Below are positions 52,097 through 62,819 of a stretch of 64,000 nucleotides of DNA, piece by piece. Below the pieces are notes generated by a model. It did no database searches, was not told the origin of the DNA, and was given only the letters and a program-made list of their open reading frames with translations. The stretch lies in contig CAJTDK010000005.1 of NCBI GenBank assembly GCA_910575105.1, forward strand, positions 62,001 through 126,000, in the 5' to 3' direction. Source of the stretch: Lachnospiraceae bacterium. Its GTDB lineage: Bacteria; Bacillota; Clostridia; Lachnospirales; Lachnospiraceae. Both the position numbers and the translations under genes were made by a program. Numbering within the stretch: position 1 is the stretch's first letter; every line of letters starts with the position of its first letter.

Positions 52097-52777
52097 ATGA
52101 AGAAAGCTATTTTGGCTACAAAGGTCGGCATGACCCAGGTCTTTGGCGAAGACGGCACACTGACACCGGTAACGGTCCTTCAGGCTGGTCCCTGCGTGGT
52201 GACACAGGTGAAGACGGTGGAGAACGACGGATATGAGGCTGTTCAGGTCGGATTCGTTGACAAGAAAGACAAGATTGTAAACAAAGACAAGAGCGGCAAA
52301 AAGGAGATCGTTCACCGTCACGGCGTGACGAAGGCTGAGCAGGGACACTTTGCAAAAGCCGGCGTTTCCGGAAAGAGATTTGTCAGAGAGTTTAAATTAG
52401 AAAACGCAGGCGAGTATCAGCTTGCGCAGGAAATCAAGGTTGATATCTTCGCGGCGGGCGACAAGATTGACGCTACCGCGATTTCCAAAGGTAAGGGTTT
52501 CCAGGGTGCGATCAAGAGACATAATCAGCACAGAGGGCCTATGACACATGGTTCTAAGTATCACCGTCATGCTGGTTCTAATGGAGCGGCTTCCGATCCG
52601 AGCAAGGTATTCAAAGGAAAGAAGATGCCGGGACAGATGGGACACGTTAAGGTTACTGTTCAGAATCTTGAGGTTGTGCGTGTGGACGCAGAGAACAACC
52701 TGCTTCTGGTAAAAGGTTCTGTTCCGGGGCCGAAGAAATCTTTAGTAACTATTAAAGAAGCAGTAAAATCTAATTAG
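52097..52777 (+). CDS. rplC: 50S ribosomal protein L3
   Basis: A 226-residue L3, an early 23S rRNA-binding protein near the peptidyl-transferase centre. [12 protein letters not shown] at the N-terminus and the extended-loop [21 protein letters not shown] region with [11 protein letters not shown] are family marks. Slightly longer than the usual 209-212. Confidence 0.97.
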   Translation: MKKAILATKVGMTQVFGEDGTLTPVTVLQAGPCVVTQVKTVENDGYEAVQVGFVDKKDKIVNKDKSGKKEIVHRHGVTKAEQGHFAKAGVSGKRFVREFKLENAGEYQLAQEIKVDIFAAGDKIDATAISKGKGFQGAIKRHNQHRGPMTHGSKYHRHAGSNGAASDPSKVFKGKKMPGQMGHVKVTVQNLEVVRVDAENNLLLVKGSVPGPKKSLVTIKEAVKSN

Positions 52778-52805
52778 GATTTGACGGGAAGGAGGAAGAC
52801 TTAAG

Positions 52806-53426
52806 ATGGCAAACGTATCTGTTTATAATATCGAAGGTAATGAAGTTGGCACAATCGATCTGAGCGATGCGGTATTTGGTGTTGAGGTTAACGAGCATCT
52901 TTTACACATGGCAGTTGTGAACCAGCTTGCAAATAACCGTCAGGGAACGCAGAAGGCTAAGACTCGTTCTGAAGTATCCGGCGGCGGAAGAAAACCGTGG
53001 AGACAGAAAGGAACAGGACACGCAAGACAGGGTTCTACAAGAGCACCGCAGTGGACAGGCGGCGGAGTTGTATTTGCTCCGGTACCGAGAGACTATTCCT
53101 TTAAGTTGAACAAAAAAGAGAAGAGGGCGGCGCTCAAATCCGCACTTACTTCCAGAGTAGAGGAGAAGAAGTTCATTGTTGTTGACGAGATCGCATTCGG
53201 CGAGATCAAGACAAAGAACTTTGCGAATATGTTAAAGAATCTGGACGTTGCAAAGGCACTTGTAGTATTGGAAGACGGCAATGTGAACGCAGAGCTGTCT
53301 GCGAGAAATATTGCTGATATCAAGACCGCTAAGGCTGGTACGCTCAACGTATTTGACGTCATGAAGTATAACACCGTGATTGCGACGAAGGCTGCTGTCC
53401 AGAATATCGAGGAGGTGTACGCATAA
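52806..53426 (+). CDS. rplD: 50S ribosomal protein L4
   Basis: A 206-residue L4. The long loop GGGRKPWRQKGTGHARQGS (about 60-78) lines the exit tunnel and is where macrolide-resistance changes arise in other bacteria. L4 is the known autoregulator of S10 operons in several bacteria. It overlaps rplW by one base. Confidence 0.97.
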   Translation: MANVSVYNIEGNEVGTIDLSDAVFGVEVNEHLLHMAVVNQLANNRQGTQKAKTRSEVSGGGRKPWRQKGTGHARQGSTRAPQWTGGGVVFAPVPRDYSFKLNKKEKRAALKSALTSRVEEKKFIVVDEIAFGEIKTKNFANMLKNLDVAKALVVLEDGNVNAELSARNIADIKTAKAGTLNVFDVMKYNTVIATKAAVQNIEEVYA

Positions 53427-53731
53427 TGGCTGATATTAAATATTATGATGTAATCCTTAAACCAGTTGTTACCGAGAAGAGCATGGAGCTTATGGGCGAG
53501 AAGAAATATACGTTTTTGGTTCACCCGCAGGCTACAAAGTCTCAGGTAAAGGAAGCTGTTGAAAAAATGTTCGAGGGAACGAAGGTCGCAGGCGTTAATA
53601 CGATGAACTGCGAAGGTAAGAGGAAGAGAGTCCGCGGGACAATGCAGTTTGGCAAGACAGCTAAGACGAAAAAAGCGATTGTCCAGTTAACAGAGGACAG
53701 TGCAGATATCGAGATTTTTGAAGGATTATAA
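53426..53731 (+). CDS. rplW: 50S ribosomal protein L23
   Basis: A 101-residue L23, the exit-tunnel docking site for trigger factor and SRP. YYDVILKPVVTEKSM at the start and the basic loop GKRKRVRGTMQFGKT are typical. ATG overlaps the rplD stop. Confidence 0.97.
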   Translation: MADIKYYDVILKPVVTEKSMELMGEKKYTFLVHPQATKSQVKEAVEKMFEGTKVAGVNTMNCEGKRKRVRGTMQFGKTAKTKKAIVQLTEDSADIEIFEGL

Positions 53732-53862
53732 GACCTGTGAGATCTCACTGGGCGGGCGGGTGTATTTTCACACTGAGTCTGAAAAACCTCGCTGAGCGCT
53801 CAATTTATACGGTGCAATTCCGTGATACAAATAATTAGAGCTATTGAAAGGAGAAGTTAGTC

Positions 53863-54705
53863 ATGGGAATTAAAACATATAACCCATATACGCCTTCCAG
53901 AAGACAGATGACTGGTTCTGACTTTGCAGAGATTACAAAGACAACACCGGAGAAGTCACTGTTAGCTTCAAAGAGCAGACAGGCAGGACGTAACAATCAG
54001 GGAAAGATCACAGTTAGACACCGCGGAGGCGGAGCTAAGAAGAAATACAGAATCATCGATTTTAAGAGAAATAAAGACGGCGTTGCTGCGAAAGTAATCG
54101 GTATCGAGTACGATCCGAACAGAACAGCGAATATCGCCCTGATCTGCTATGAGGACGGCGAGAAAGCATACATCCTTGCGCCGGAAGGACTTAAGGATGG
54201 CATGAAGATCATGAACGGGCCTGAAGCAGAGGTAAGAATCGGTAACTGCCTTCCTCTTTCGGAGATTCCGGTAGGTACACAGATTCACAACATCGAGCTG
54301 TATCCGGGAAGAGGCGGACAGTTAGTGCGTTCCGCAGGAAACAGCGCGCAGCTTATGGCAAAAGAAGGAAAATATGCGACACTTAGACTTCCGTCAGGAG
54401 AAATGAGAATGGTTCCGATCATCTGCAGAGCTTCTGTAGGAGTTGTAGGAAACGGCGACCACAGCCTGATCAATATCGGTAAGGCAGGACGTAAGCGCCA
54501 TATGGGTATCAGACCGACAGTCCGCGGTTCTGTTATGAATCCGAATGACCATCCGCACGGCGGTGGAGAAGGTAAGACCGGAATCGGGCGTCCGGGTCCG
54601 TGTACACCTTGGGGCAAACCGGCACTTGGTCTTAAGACGAGAAAGAAAAACAAAGCTTCTAACAAACTGATTGTAAGAAGAAGAGACGGCAGAGCAATCA
54701 AATAA
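53863..54705 (+). CDS. rplB: 50S ribosomal protein L2
   Basis: A 280-residue L2, needed for subunit association and the peptidyl-transferase centre. [27 protein letters not shown] and the C-terminal [14 protein letters not shown] with the conserved histidine ([11 protein letters not shown]) are clear. The 131-bp gap before it holds a GTGAGATCTCAC palindrome but no gene. Confidence 0.98.
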   Translation: MGIKTYNPYTPSRRQMTGSDFAEITKTTPEKSLLASKSRQAGRNNQGKITVRHRGGGAKKKYRIIDFKRNKDGVAAKVIGIEYDPNRTANIALICYEDGEKAYILAPEGLKDGMKIMNGPEAEVRIGNCLPLSEIPVGTQIHNIELYPGRGGQLVRSAGNSAQLMAKEGKYATLRLPSGEMRMVPIICRASVGVVGNGDHSLINIGKAGRKRHMGIRPTVRGSVMNPNDHPHGGGEGKTGIGRPGPCTPWGKPALGLKTRKKNKASNKLIVRRRDGRAIK

Positions 54706-54728
54706 TTTTCATAAGGAGGTTAGAACCT

Positions 54729-55010
54729 ATGGCACGTTCAATTAAAAAAGGACCATTTGCAGACGCAAGCCTGCTTAAGAAGGTTGATGCGATGAACGAA
54801 TCGGGCAGCAAGTCTGTGATCAAGACATGGTCCCGCCGTTCTACGATCTTTCCGAGCATGATCGGGCATACAATTGCTGTTCATGACGGAAGAAAGCATG
54901 TACCGGTATATGTTACAGAAGATATGGTTGGACACAAGCTCGGAGAGTTCGTTGCGACCAGAACATACAGAGGGCATGGAAAAGACGAGAAGAAATCAAA
55001 AGTAAGATAA
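54729..55010 (+). CDS. rpsS: 30S ribosomal protein S19
   Basis: A 93-residue S19 of the 30S head. [11 protein letters not shown] at the start, [20 protein letters not shown] and the C-terminal [16 protein letters not shown] are diagnostic. Confidence 0.98.
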   Translation: MARSIKKGPFADASLLKKVDAMNESGSKSVIKTWSRRSTIFPSMIGHTIAVHDGRKHVPVYVTEDMVGHKLGEFVATRTYRGHGKDEKKSKVR

Positions 55011-55035
55011 TTAATGGTGAAAGGAGGGTTCATCC

Positions 55036-55422
55036 ATGGCAAAAGGACATAGATCCCAAATTAAAAGAGAAAGAAATGCTAATAAAGATACAAGACCTTC
55101 TGCTAAGCTGTCTTATGCAAGAGTTTCTGTTCAGAAAGCATGTTTCGTATTAGATGCCATCAGAGGCAAGGATGTGAATGCAGCGCTTGGTATTTTAACC
55201 TACAGTCCAAGATATGCGTCAAGCTTGATTAAGAAGTTACTGGAGTCTGCGATTGCTAACGCTGAGAATAATAATGGTATGAATGCTGAAAACCTTTATA
55301 TCGCGGAGGCATATGCAAACAAAGGACCAACAATGAAGAGAATCAGACCGAGGGCACAGGGCAGGGCTTACAGAATAGAGAAGAGAATGAGCCATATTAC
55401 ACTTGTGCTTGATGAAAGATAA
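55036..55422 (+). CDS. rplV: 50S ribosomal protein L22
   Basis: A 128-residue L22, whose hairpin loop ([20 protein letters not shown], about 88-108) reaches into the exit tunnel. It has an N-terminal basic extension [16 protein letters not shown] before the usual AKLSYARVS core. Confidence 0.97.
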   Translation: MAKGHRSQIKRERNANKDTRPSAKLSYARVSVQKACFVLDAIRGKDVNAALGILTYSPRYASSLIKKLLESAIANAENNNGMNAENLYIAEAYANKGPTMKRIRPRAQGRAYRIEKRMSHITLVLDER

Positions 55423-55433
55423 GGAGGGCAGAC

Positions 55434-56087
55434 ATGGGACAGAAAGTTAATCCTCATGGTTTAAGAGTCGGCATAATCAAAGACTGGGATTCCAAGTGGT
55501 ACGCAGAGAAAGATTTCGCTGACAATTTAGTGGAAGACCATGAAATCAGAACGTATCTTAAGAAAAGATTATACAGCGCCGGGATTTCCAGAATCGAGAT
55601 CGAGAGGGCATCTGACCGCGCTAAGATCATTATCTATACAGCAAAGCCTGGTGTCGTGATCGGTAAGGGCGGAGCAGAGATCGAGAAAGTAAAAGGTGAG
55701 CTTGCAAAGTTTACCGACAAGAAGTTAATCGTAGATATCAAGGAAATCAAGAGACCGGATAAAGATGCTCAGTTAGTGGCAGAGAATATCGCTCTGCAGC
55801 TTGAGAACCGTATCTCCTTCAGAAGAGCGATGAAGTCCTGCATGTCCAGAACGATGAAAGCCGGAGCGCTCGGAGTTAAGACTTCCGTATCAGGACGTCT
55901 TGGCGGAGCAGATATGGCGCGTACAGAGTTCTACAGCGAGGGTACGATCCCGCTTCAGACACTGAGAGCAGACATTGACTACGGATTCGCTGAGGCCAAT
56001 ACAACTTACGGAAAAGTCGGCGTTAAGGTATGGGTTTACAAGGGCGAAATTCTTCCGGAAAAAGCAGCTAAGGAAGGGAGAGATTAA
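55434..56087 (+). CDS. rpsC: 30S ribosomal protein S3
   Basis: A 217-residue S3 of the mRNA entry site. [20 protein letters not shown] starts the protein. The KH motif [15 protein letters not shown] (about 75) and C-terminal [20 protein letters not shown] follow. Confidence 0.98.
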   Translation: MGQKVNPHGLRVGIIKDWDSKWYAEKDFADNLVEDHEIRTYLKKRLYSAGISRIEIERASDRAKIIIYTAKPGVVIGKGGAEIEKVKGELAKFTDKKLIVDIKEIKRPDKDAQLVAENIALQLENRISFRRAMKSCMSRTMKAGALGVKTSVSGRLGGADMARTEFYSEGTIPLQTLRADIDYGFAEANTTYGKVGVKVWVYKGEILPEKAAKEGRD

Positions 56088-56089
56088 TC

Positions 56090-56527
56090 ATGTTAATGCC
56101 AAAGAGAGTAAAACGTCGTAAACAGTTCCGCGGTTCCATGAAGGGGAAAGCACTTCGCGGAAATCAGATTACAAACGGTGAATATGGTATCATTGCAATG
56201 GAGCCATGCTGGATTCGCTCCAATCAGATCGAGGCTGCCCGTATCGCGATGACACGTTACATCAAGCGTGGCGGTAAAGTCTGGATCAAGATATTCCCGG
56301 ATAAACCTGTAACTACGAAACCAGCAGAGACACGTATGGGTTCCGGTAAAGGAACTTTGGAATACTGGGTAGCAGTTGTTAAGCCGGGCCGCGTTATGTT
56401 CGAGATTGCCGGCGTACCGGAGGAAGTAGCAAGAGAAGCTCTTCGTCTTGCAACACACAAGCTGCCGTGTAAATGTAAAGTAGTTTCTCGCGCAGACTTA
56501 GAAGGCGGTGATAACAGTGAAAATTAA
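56090..56527 (+). CDS. rplP: 50S ribosomal protein L16
   Basis: A 145-residue L16 close to the A-site tRNA elbow. [17 protein letters not shown] at the start and [19 protein letters not shown] are diagnostic. It overlaps the start of rpmC, giving translational coupling. Confidence 0.98.
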   Translation: MLMPKRVKRRKQFRGSMKGKALRGNQITNGEYGIIAMEPCWIRSNQIEAARIAMTRYIKRGGKVWIKIFPDKPVTTKPAETRMGSGKGTLEYWVAVVKPGRVMFEIAGVPEEVAREALRLATHKLPCKCKVVSRADLEGGDNSEN

Positions 56528-56720
56528 TGCATTTGTAGAAGATTTAAAAACAAAATCAGCTGCAGAGCTGAACGAAGAATTAGTAGCTGCTAAAAAGGAA
56601 CTTTTTAATTTAAGATTCCAGAACGCAACAAACCAGTTAGATAATACAAGCAGAATCAAAGAAGTAAGAAGAAATATTGCCAGAATCCAGACGATTCTCA
56701 CGCAGACCAAAAGAGCTTAG
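56517..56720 (+). CDS. rpmC: 50S ribosomal protein L29
   Basis: A 67-residue two-helix L29 at the tunnel exit ([22 protein letters not shown] split across helices). The GTG at 56517 was chosen because AAGGCGG is eight bases before it. Another in-frame GTG at 56508 is less well placed. The gene starts inside rplP. Confidence 0.93.
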   Translation: MKINAFVEDLKTKSAAELNEELVAAKKELFNLRFQNATNQLDNTSRIKEVRRNIARIQTILTQTKRA

Positions 56721-56842
56721 CGAGGTTCTGCCGGGCGTCAGCTCTTTGGCCGTTCTTTGGGCAGAGTGAAAAGAACTGCCTATAGTAAGCAACGCGAAGA
56801 GAACTTCTTCTTAGATATAGAATTCCTGAAAGGAGACAGACT
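56721..56842 (+). repeat. L29-S17 spacer with GAGCTTAGCGAG motif
   Basis: A 122-bp gap, unusual for this normally tight operon. GAGCTTAGCGAG spans the rpmC stop codon (56712-56723), and GTTCTGCC...GGGCAGAG forms a weak stem. No ORF. Confidence 0.5.
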
Positions 56843-57097
56843 GTGGAAAGAAATCTTAGAAAAACCCGTGTTGGTAAGGTTGTCAGTGATAAAATGGATA
56901 AGACCATAGTAGTTGCAGTCGAGGATCATGTAAAACATCCGCTTTACAAAAAGATCGTTAAGAGAACTTACAAGCTGAAAGCACATGACGAAGCAAATGA
57001 GTGCAACATTGGCGACAAAGTAAAAGTTATGGAGACAAGACCGTTATCCAAGGATAAGAGATGGAGACTTGTCGAGATTATGGAAAAAGCAAAATAG
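56843..57097 (+). CDS. rpsQ: 30S ribosomal protein S17
   Basis: An 84-residue OB-fold S17, a primary 16S rRNA binder. [20 protein letters not shown] and [20 protein letters not shown] are diagnostic. GTG start behind AAAGGAGA. Confidence 0.97.
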   Translation: MERNLRKTRVGKVVSDKMDKTIVVAVEDHVKHPLYKKIVKRTYKLKAHDEANECNIGDKVKVMETRPLSKDKRWRLVEIMEKAK

Positions 57098-57116
57098 TAT
57101 AAGGAGGGAAACCTGC

Positions 57117-57485
57117 ATGATACAGCAAGAAAGCAGACTGAGAGTGGCAGACAACACAGGTGCGAAAGAGTTGTTATGTATCCGTGTACTTGGCGGTTCT
57201 ACGAGAAGATATGCAAGTATCGGCGACATTATCGTTGCGACTGTTAAAGATGCAACACCAGGCGGCGTTGTTAAAAAAGGTGATGTAGTGAAGGCTGTAG
57301 TTGTCCGTACGGTTAACAGCACCCGCCGTAAAGACGGTTCTTATATCCGTTTCGATGAGAATGCTGCCGTAATTATAAAAGAAGATAAGACACCAAGAGG
57401 AACCCGTATTTTTGGACCAGTAGCGAGAGAGCTCCGTGACAAACAGTTCATGAGGATCGTTTCTCTGGCTCCGGAAGTTCTTTAA
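57117..57485 (+). CDS. rplN: 50S ribosomal protein L14
   Basis: A 122-residue L14 at the subunit interface. [19 protein letters not shown] starts the protein and [21 protein letters not shown] ends it. The ATG at 57117 has AAGGAGG. Exactly the standard length. Confidence 0.98.
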   Translation: MIQQESRLRVADNTGAKELLCIRVLGGSTRRYASIGDIIVATVKDATPGGVVKKGDVVKAVVVRTVNSTRRKDGSYIRFDENAAVIIKEDKTPRGTRIFGPVARELRDKQFMRIVSLAPEVL

Positions 57486-57499
57486 GGAGGTGCAAGAGG

Positions 57500-57811
57500 A
57501 TGTCAATGTTAAAGATAAAAAAAGGCGATACCGTAAAGGTGATTGCCGGAAAAGATAAAGATAAAGAGGGCAAAGTCATCGCTGTGAACCAGAAGGATGG
57601 AAAGGTTATTGTAGAGGGCGTGAATATGATCACCAAGCATGCAAAGCCGAGTGCTGCCAATCCGAACGGCGGGATCATTCATCAGGAAGCTCCGGTTGAT
57701 GCGTCTAATGTAATGTATCTCCACAAAGGAAAAGTTACAAGAGTCGGCATTAAAGTAGACGGAGATAAGAAAGTACGCTACGCAAAATCAACAGGCGATG
57801 TTATCGATTAA
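57500..57811 (+). CDS. rplX: 50S ribosomal protein L24
   Basis: A 103-residue L24, an assembly initiator with a KOW motif (KKGDTVKVIAGKDKDKEGKV). The first ATG is used since AGGAGG is ten bases before it. Confidence 0.97.
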   Translation: MSMLKIKKGDTVKVIAGKDKDKEGKVIAVNQKDGKVIVEGVNMITKHAKPSAANPNGGIIHQEAPVDASNVMYLHKGKVTRVGIKVDGDKKVRYAKSTGDVID

Positions 57812-57834
57812 TTTGAGGAAGGAGGTTCAAGGCT

Positions 57835-58374
57835 TTGAGTAGACTGAAAGAACAGTACCAGAACGAGATCGTTGACGCGTTGACGAAGAAGTTCGGTTAT
57901 AAAAATATTATGGAAGTGCCGAAGCTTGATAAGGTCGTTATCAATATGGGTGTCGGCGAAGCAAAAGACAATGCAAAGATCTTAGATTCAGCCGTTGCTG
58001 ATCTGGAAAAGATCACAGGACAGAAAGCAGTTATATGTAAAGCTAAGAAGTCAGTTGCCAACTTCAAGTTAAGAGAAGGTATGGCAATCGGATGCAAGGT
58101 TACGCTGAGAGGCGAGAGGATGTACGAATTCGTTGACCGCCTGATCAATCTTGCACTGCCCCGTGTACGTGACTTCAGAGGAGTGAATCCGAACGCATTC
58201 GATGGTAGGGGGAATTATGCACTTGGTATCAAGGAACAGCTTATCTTCCCTGAGATTGAGTATGATAAGGTTGATAAAGTAAGAGGTATGGATGTTATCT
58301 TTGTTACAACTGCAAAAACTGACGAAGAGGCGAGAGAGCTGCTTGCACAGTTCAATATGCCGTTTACAAAGTAG
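57835..58374 (+). CDS. rplE: 50S ribosomal protein L5
   Basis: A 179-residue L5 of the central protuberance that contacts 5S rRNA and P-site t[31 protein letters not shown] and [17 protein letters not shown] are diagnostic. The start codon is TTG behind GGAAGGAGG. Confidence 0.97.
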   Translation: MSRLKEQYQNEIVDALTKKFGYKNIMEVPKLDKVVINMGVGEAKDNAKILDSAVADLEKITGQKAVICKAKKSVANFKLREGMAIGCKVTLRGERMYEFVDRLINLALPRVRDFRGVNPNAFDGRGNYALGIKEQLIFPEIEYDKVDKVRGMDVIFVTTAKTDEEARELLAQFNMPFTK

Positions 58375-58384
58375 GAGGTAAATT

Positions 58385-58570
58385 ATGGCTAAGACAGCAA
58401 TGAAGATCAAACAGCAGCGTCCTCAGAAATTCTCCACAAGAGAGTACAGCCGCTGCAGAATTTGTGGGCGTCCCCATGCATATTTGAGAAAATATGGTAT
58501 CTGCCGTGTTTGCTTCCGCGAACTGGCATACAAAGGACAGATTCCAGGTGTAAAGAAAGCAAGTTGGTAG
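58385..58570 (+). CDS. rpsN: 30S ribosomal protein S14 type Z (zinc-binding)
   Basis: A 61-residue S14 with the zinc site C24-x2-C27...C40-x2-C43. This short Zn form is the standard one of Clostridia; a zinc-free paralogue may exist elsewhere. Confidence 0.97.
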   Translation: MAKTAMKIKQQRPQKFSTREYSRCRICGRPHAYLRKYGICRVCFRELAYKGQIPGVKKASW

Positions 58571-58842
58571 GCACGAAATACTGGCATTGAACACTTAGCG
58601 AACGTGAGCCCTAAGGCGAAGCTTGAGCTTAGTGAGAAAGTCCATCTCGGAATGGAATGACGGGATGTCACAATGCTAGTAAGAAGGCCGTTCTTGGAGC
58701 TTAGTGAGGTCCTTTCGAGCTTAGCGAGAAGAACCTCTCCGCAGGCCAACATCCTTCCTTGAACAACAAGAAACCTTTCTGCTTTAGGGAAGTTGGTCTA
58801 TAGCAACAAGAGCAATATTGGAAGAAAGAGAGGAAATATTTC
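58571..58842 (+). repeat. S14-S8 spacer with repeated GAGCTTAG motifs
   Basis: A 272-bp gap inside the spc operon with at least three GAGCTTAG(C/T)GAG-type units, at about 58632, 58698 and 58719, and the related CACTTAGCGAA at 58596. GTCCATCTCGGAATGG and GGAATGACGGGATGTCAC are further dyad-like pieces. No ORF or start signal until rpsH. Confidence 0.6.
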
Positions 58843-59244
58843 ATGACTATGAGCGATCCAATTGCAGATATGCTTACAAGAATCCGTAATGCGAATACTG
58901 CAAAACATGATACAGTAGATGTACCGTCATCCAAGATGAAACTTGCTATCGCAAACATTTTACTGGATGAAGGATATATTGAGAAATACGACATGGTTGA
59001 AGACGGAGTATTCAAGACGATCCGTATCACATTAAAGTACGGCGCGGACAAGAACGAAAAAGTCATCACGGGCCTTAAGAGAATCTCCAAACCAGGTCTT
59101 CGTGTATATGCAAGCAGCGACAAGGTGCCGAAGGTATTCGGAGGACTTGGAACAGCGATCATTTCAACCAATGAAGGCGTAATCACCGATAAGCAGGCAA
59201 GAAAGCTTGGCATCGGCGGAGAGGTACTTTGTTTTATCTGGTAA
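58843..59244 (+). CDS. rpsH: 30S ribosomal protein S8
   Basis: A 133-residue S8, central-domain 16S binder and autoregulator of spc operons in E. coli. [18 protein letters not shown] starts it and the C-terminal [20 protein letters not shown] is typical. Confidence 0.98.
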   Translation: MTMSDPIADMLTRIRNANTAKHDTVDVPSSKMKLAIANILLDEGYIEKYDMVEDGVFKTIRITLKYGADKNEKVITGLKRISKPGLRVYASSDKVPKVFGGLGTAIISTNEGVITDKQARKLGIGGEVLCFIW

Positions 59245-59323
59245 GAACTGAACATTTAATAAAAGCAAACTGAAAACAGAACAGATATCTGTTCCGAAAA
59301 TTTAAGTTAAGGAGGAAAAGGCA

Positions 59324-59866
59324 ATGTCACGTATAGGCAGACTGCCAGTGAAGATTCCGGCAGGCGTTACTGTTGAAATCGCAGAGAATAATAAAGTGAC
59401 TGTAACAGGTCCGAAGGGAACGCTTGAAAGAGAGCTTCCTACAGAGATGGAGATCAAAAAAGAAGGCGAAGAGATCATCGTAACAAGACCGAACGATCTA
59501 AAGAAGATGAAATCACTTCACGGCCTTACAAGAACACTGATCAACAACATGGTTGTCGGTGTTACAGAAGGATACCAGAAGATTCTTGAGGTTAACGGTG
59601 TCGGCTACAGAGCAGCAAAATCCGGCAACAAGTTAACGCTCAGTTTAGGATATTCACACCCGGTAGAGATGATCGATCCGGAAGGTGTTGAGACAGTTCT
59701 GGAGGGTCAGAACAAGATCATCGTTAAGGGTATCAGTAAAGAAAAAGTCGGACAGTATGCGGCTGAGATCAGAGACAAGAGAAGACCGGAGCCATATAAG
59801 GGCAAGGGTATCAAGTATTCTGACGAAGTGATCAGACGTAAAGTCGGCAAGACAGGTAAGAAATAA
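59324..59866 (+). CDS. rplF: 50S ribosomal protein L6
   Basis: A 180-residue L6 near the sarcin-ricin loop. [14 protein letters not shown] starts it, and the C-terminal [19 protein letters not shown] is the family signature. Confidence 0.98.
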   Translation: MSRIGRLPVKIPAGVTVEIAENNKVTVTGPKGTLERELPTEMEIKKEGEEIIVTRPNDLKKMKSLHGLTRTLINNMVVGVTEGYQKILEVNGVGYRAAKSGNKLTLSLGYSHPVEMIDPEGVETVLEGQNKIIVKGISKEKVGQYAAEIRDKRRPEPYKGKGIKYSDEVIRRKVGKTGKK

Positions 59867-59883
59867 GAAAGGAGAGTGTGAAA

Positions 59884-60252
59884 ATGGTCAGCAAAAAATC
59901 AAGAAGTGTTGTTCGTGTAAAAAAGCACAGAAAATTACGTAACCGTTTGAGCGGTACAGCGCAATGCCCGCGTCTGGCAGTATTCAGAAGCAATAATCAT
60001 ATGTATGCACAGATTATTGATGACACGGCTCATCATACACTGGTTTCCGCTTCCACTCTTCAGAAAGACGTGAAAGCAAACCTGGAAAAGACCAATAATG
60101 TTGAAGCAGCAGCACATTTGGGCAAGGTAATTGCTGAGAAAGCAATCGAAAAAGGGATTAAGGACGTTGTCTTTGACAGAGGCGGCTTCATATATCACGG
60201 TAAGATTCAGGCGTTAGCAGATGCAGCTAGAGAAGCTGGATTGAATTTCTAG
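59884..60252 (+). CDS. rplR: 50S ribosomal protein L18
   Basis: A 122-residue L18 that carries 5S rRNA. Basic N-terminus [37 protein letters not shown] and [20 protein letters not shown] are diagnostic. ATG 59884 was preferred over a GTG two codons upstream. Confidence 0.97.
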   Translation: MVSKKSRSVVRVKKHRKLRNRLSGTAQCPRLAVFRSNNHMYAQIIDDTAHHTLVSASTLQKDVKANLEKTNNVEAAAHLGKVIAEKAIEKGIKDVVFDRGGFIYHGKIQALADAAREAGLNF

Positions 60253-60266
60253 AAGGAGGAGCACAC

Positions 60267-60776
60267 ATGAAACAGGAACGTATTGATGCTAGTTCATTAG
60301 AATTAACAGAAAAAGTGGTATCAATCAAGCGTGTAACCAAGGTTGTTAAGGGTGGCCGTAATATGAGATTCACAGCTTTAGTTGTTGTCGGCGATGGAAA
60401 TGGCCATGTTGGTGCAGGCTTGGGAAAAGCTACTGAGATTCCGGAAGCAATCCGCAAAGGAAAAGAGGATGCAGCGAAGCACCTGATTACAGTAGCATTA
60501 GATGAGAATGAGAGTATTACACATGACTTTACCGGCAAGTTCGGAGGGGCATCTGTATTGCTTAAGAAGGCACCGGAAGGTACAGGAGTTATCGCCGGGG
60601 GTCCGGCGCGTGCCGTTATTGAGATGGCAGGAATCAAGAACATCCGTACAAAATCTCTTGGCTCAAACAATAAGCAGAATGTTGTTCTCGCTACCATCAA
60701 CGGGTTAGGTCAGGTTAAGACACCGGAAGAGGTGGCAAGACTTCGCGGTAAGTCGGTAGAAGAAATCTTAGGCTAA
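60267..60776 (+). CDS. rpsE: 30S ribosomal protein S5
   Basis: A 169-residue S5 important for decoding accuracy. [37 protein letters not shown] and [16 protein letters not shown] are diagnostic. AAGGAGG start site. Confidence 0.98.
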   Translation: MKQERIDASSLELTEKVVSIKRVTKVVKGGRNMRFTALVVVGDGNGHVGAGLGKATEIPEAIRKGKEDAAKHLITVALDENESITHDFTGKFGGASVLLKKAPEGTGVIAGGPARAVIEMAGIKNIRTKSLGSNNKQNVVLATINGLGQVKTPEEVARLRGKSVEEILG

Positions 60777-60790
60777 GGAGGTAGATTAAG

Positions 60791-60970
60791 ATGGCAAATT
60801 TAAAAGTTACATTGGTAAAATCTACAATTGGAGCTGTACCGAAGCATAAGAAGACTGTAGAGGCCATGGGGCTTCATAAAGTGAATAAGACAGTTGAACT
60901 GCCGGATAACGCAGCAACAAGAGGTATGGTTAAACAGGTTGAACATCTGGTAAAGGTGGAAGAAGCATAG
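60791..60970 (+). CDS. rpmD: 50S ribosomal protein L30
   Basis: A 59-residue L30, short enough to be missed by ORF length filters. MANLKVTLVKSTIGAVPKHK starts it; MGLHKVNKTVELPDN and VKQVEHLVKV are typical. GGAGGTAG ribosome-binding site; lies between rpsE and rplO as in all related operons. Confidence 0.97.
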   Translation: MANLKVTLVKSTIGAVPKHKKTVEAMGLHKVNKTVELPDNAATRGMVKQVEHLVKVEEA

Positions 60971-60997
60971 AAAATATTCAGATAAGGAGGTGTCACA

Positions 60998-61438
60998 ATG
61001 GATTTATCAAACTTAAGACCTGCTGACGGTGCAAAGCACAGTGATAATTTCAGAAGAGGACGTGGACACGGTTCTGGAAATGGTAAAACTGCCGGTAAGG
61101 GACATAAAGGCCAGAAAGCCCGTTCCGGAGGTACAAGACCAGGTTTTGAAGGCGGACAGATGCCATTATATAGAAGAATACCGAAGAGAGGATTCACAAA
61201 CCGGAATTCCAAGGTGATCGTTGGGATCAACGTAAGTGCTCTTGAAGTGTTTGATAATGACGCAGTAGTTTCTGTAGAGACATTATTAGAGCAGGGAATC
61301 GTTAAAAACGCAAGAGACGGCGTTAAGATTCTCGGCAACGGTGAGCTCACAAAGAAGCTTACTGTAAAAGCGAATGCGTTCAGCGCAGGCGCGATAGCTA
61401 AAATCGAGGCTGTAGGTGGAAAAGCAGAGGTGATCTAA
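60998..61438 (+). CDS. rplO: 50S ribosomal protein L15
   Basis: A 146-residue L15, a late assembly protein. The Gly/Arg-rich N-terminus ([20 protein letters not shown]) and [18 protein letters not shown] are diagnostic. It overlaps secY by one base. Confidence 0.98.
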   Translation: MDLSNLRPADGAKHSDNFRRGRGHGSGNGKTAGKGHKGQKARSGGTRPGFEGGQMPLYRRIPKRGFTNRNSKVIVGINVSALEVFDNDAVVSVETLLEQGIVKNARDGVKILGNGELTKKLTVKANAFSAGAIAKIEAVGGKAEVI

Positions 61439-62754
61439 TGTTAGAAACTTTCCGAAGGGCATGGGGTATTAAAGATATTCGCAGAAAGATCGGATATACG
61501 TTTTTGATGTTGATCGTAATACGGATTGGTTCAGGACTTCCGACGCCGGGTGTAGATTCGACATATATTCAGAACTTCTTTGCACAGAACACTGGGGAAG
61601 CGTTTAACTTGTTTAACGCTTTCACCGGTGGATCGTTTGAGAGAATGTCAATATTTGCGCTCAGTATTACACCTTACATTACATCTTCGATTATTATGCA
61701 GCTTCTTACGATTGCGATTCCGGCACTTGAGGAGATGCAGAAGGACGGAGAGGACGGTAGGAAGAAGATCGTAGCGATGACCCGTTACTTGACAGTGGCG
61801 CTTGCACTTCTTGAATCTACAGCGATGGCGGTAGGATTCGGACGGCAGGGTCTTCTGACAGATTACAATTTCGTAAATGCTGCAAGTGTTGTACTGACCT
61901 TGACAGCAGGCTCGGCTTTCCTGATGTGGATCGGCGAGAGAATTACCGAGAAGGGCATCGGAAACGGTATATCTATGGTACTGGTGATCAATATCATTTC
62001 CCGTATACCCAGTGATATGGCAACACTGTTCGAGCAGTTTGTCAAAGACAAAAGCATCGCCAAAGGCGGATTGGCAGTCATCATTATCGTTGCGATCATC
62101 GTAGCGCTGGTAGTATTTGTCATCATCCTTCAGGACGGCGAGAGAAGAATCGCTGTTCAATACTCACAGAAGACAGTAGGCAGAAGAAGCTACGGCGGAC
62201 AGTCAACGCACATTCCGCTCAGAGTAAATACAGCGGGCGTTATTCCGATTATCTTTTCTTCCTCATTAATGCAGTTCCCGATCGTAATTGCATCTTTCCT
62301 CGGGAAAGACAACGGCAAAGGAATCGGCGGCGAGATACTCAGGGGAATGAATCAGGGTAACTGGTGTAATCCGGAGCAGTTAAAATATTCGTGGGGGCTT
62401 ATTGCTTATATATTGCTTACGGTATTTTTTGCTTACTTTTATACGTCCATAACGTTTAATCCGTTGGAGATCGCCAACAACATGAAAAAGAGCGGCGGCT
62501 TTATTCCGGGGATTCGTCCCGGGAAACCGACGGTTGAATATTTGACAAAGATATTGAACTATATTATCTTTATCGGAGCTTGTGGACTTGTGATCGTACA
62601 GGCAATTCCGATCTTTTTCAACGGCTGGCTCGGAGCGCAGGTTTCGTTCGGCGGAACATCGCTTATCATCATCGTCAGCGTTGTACTAGAGACGATCAAG
62701 CAGGTTGAATCTCAGATGCTTGTACGTAATTACAAGGGATTTTTAAATAACTAG
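61438..62754 (+). CDS. secY: Preprotein translocase subunit SecY
   Basis: A 438-residue, ten-helix core of the Sec translocon. GLPTPGVDS near 30, SIFALSITPYITSSIIMQLL, RITEKGIGNGIS and the C-terminal ESQMLVRNYKGFL are diagnostic. Coupled to rplO through overlapping stop and start (TAATG). Confidence 0.98.
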   Translation: MLETFRRAWGIKDIRRKIGYTFLMLIVIRIGSGLPTPGVDSTYIQNFFAQNTGEAFNLFNAFTGGSFERMSIFALSITPYITSSIIMQLLTIAIPALEEMQKDGEDGRKKIVAMTRYLTVALALLESTAMAVGFGRQGLLTDYNFVNAASVVLTLTAGSAFLMWIGERITEKGIGNGISMVLVINIISRIPSDMATLFEQFVKDKSIAKGGLAVIIIVAIIVALVVFVIILQDGERRIAVQYSQKTVGRRSYGGQSTHIPLRVNTAGVIPIIFSSSLMQFPIVIASFLGKDNGKGIGGEILRGMNQGNWCNPEQLKYSWGLIAYILLTVFFAYFYTSITFNPLEIANNMKKSGGFIPGIRPGKPTVEYLTKILNYIIFIGACGLVIVQAIPIFFNGWLGAQVSFGGTSLIIIVSVVLETIKQVESQMLVRNYKGFLNN

Positions 62755-62819
62755 AAGACATTTTCAACTCGCGGAATTTTTATTTCGCGGGTTAAAATGC
62801 TATAAGGAGGAACAATTAT

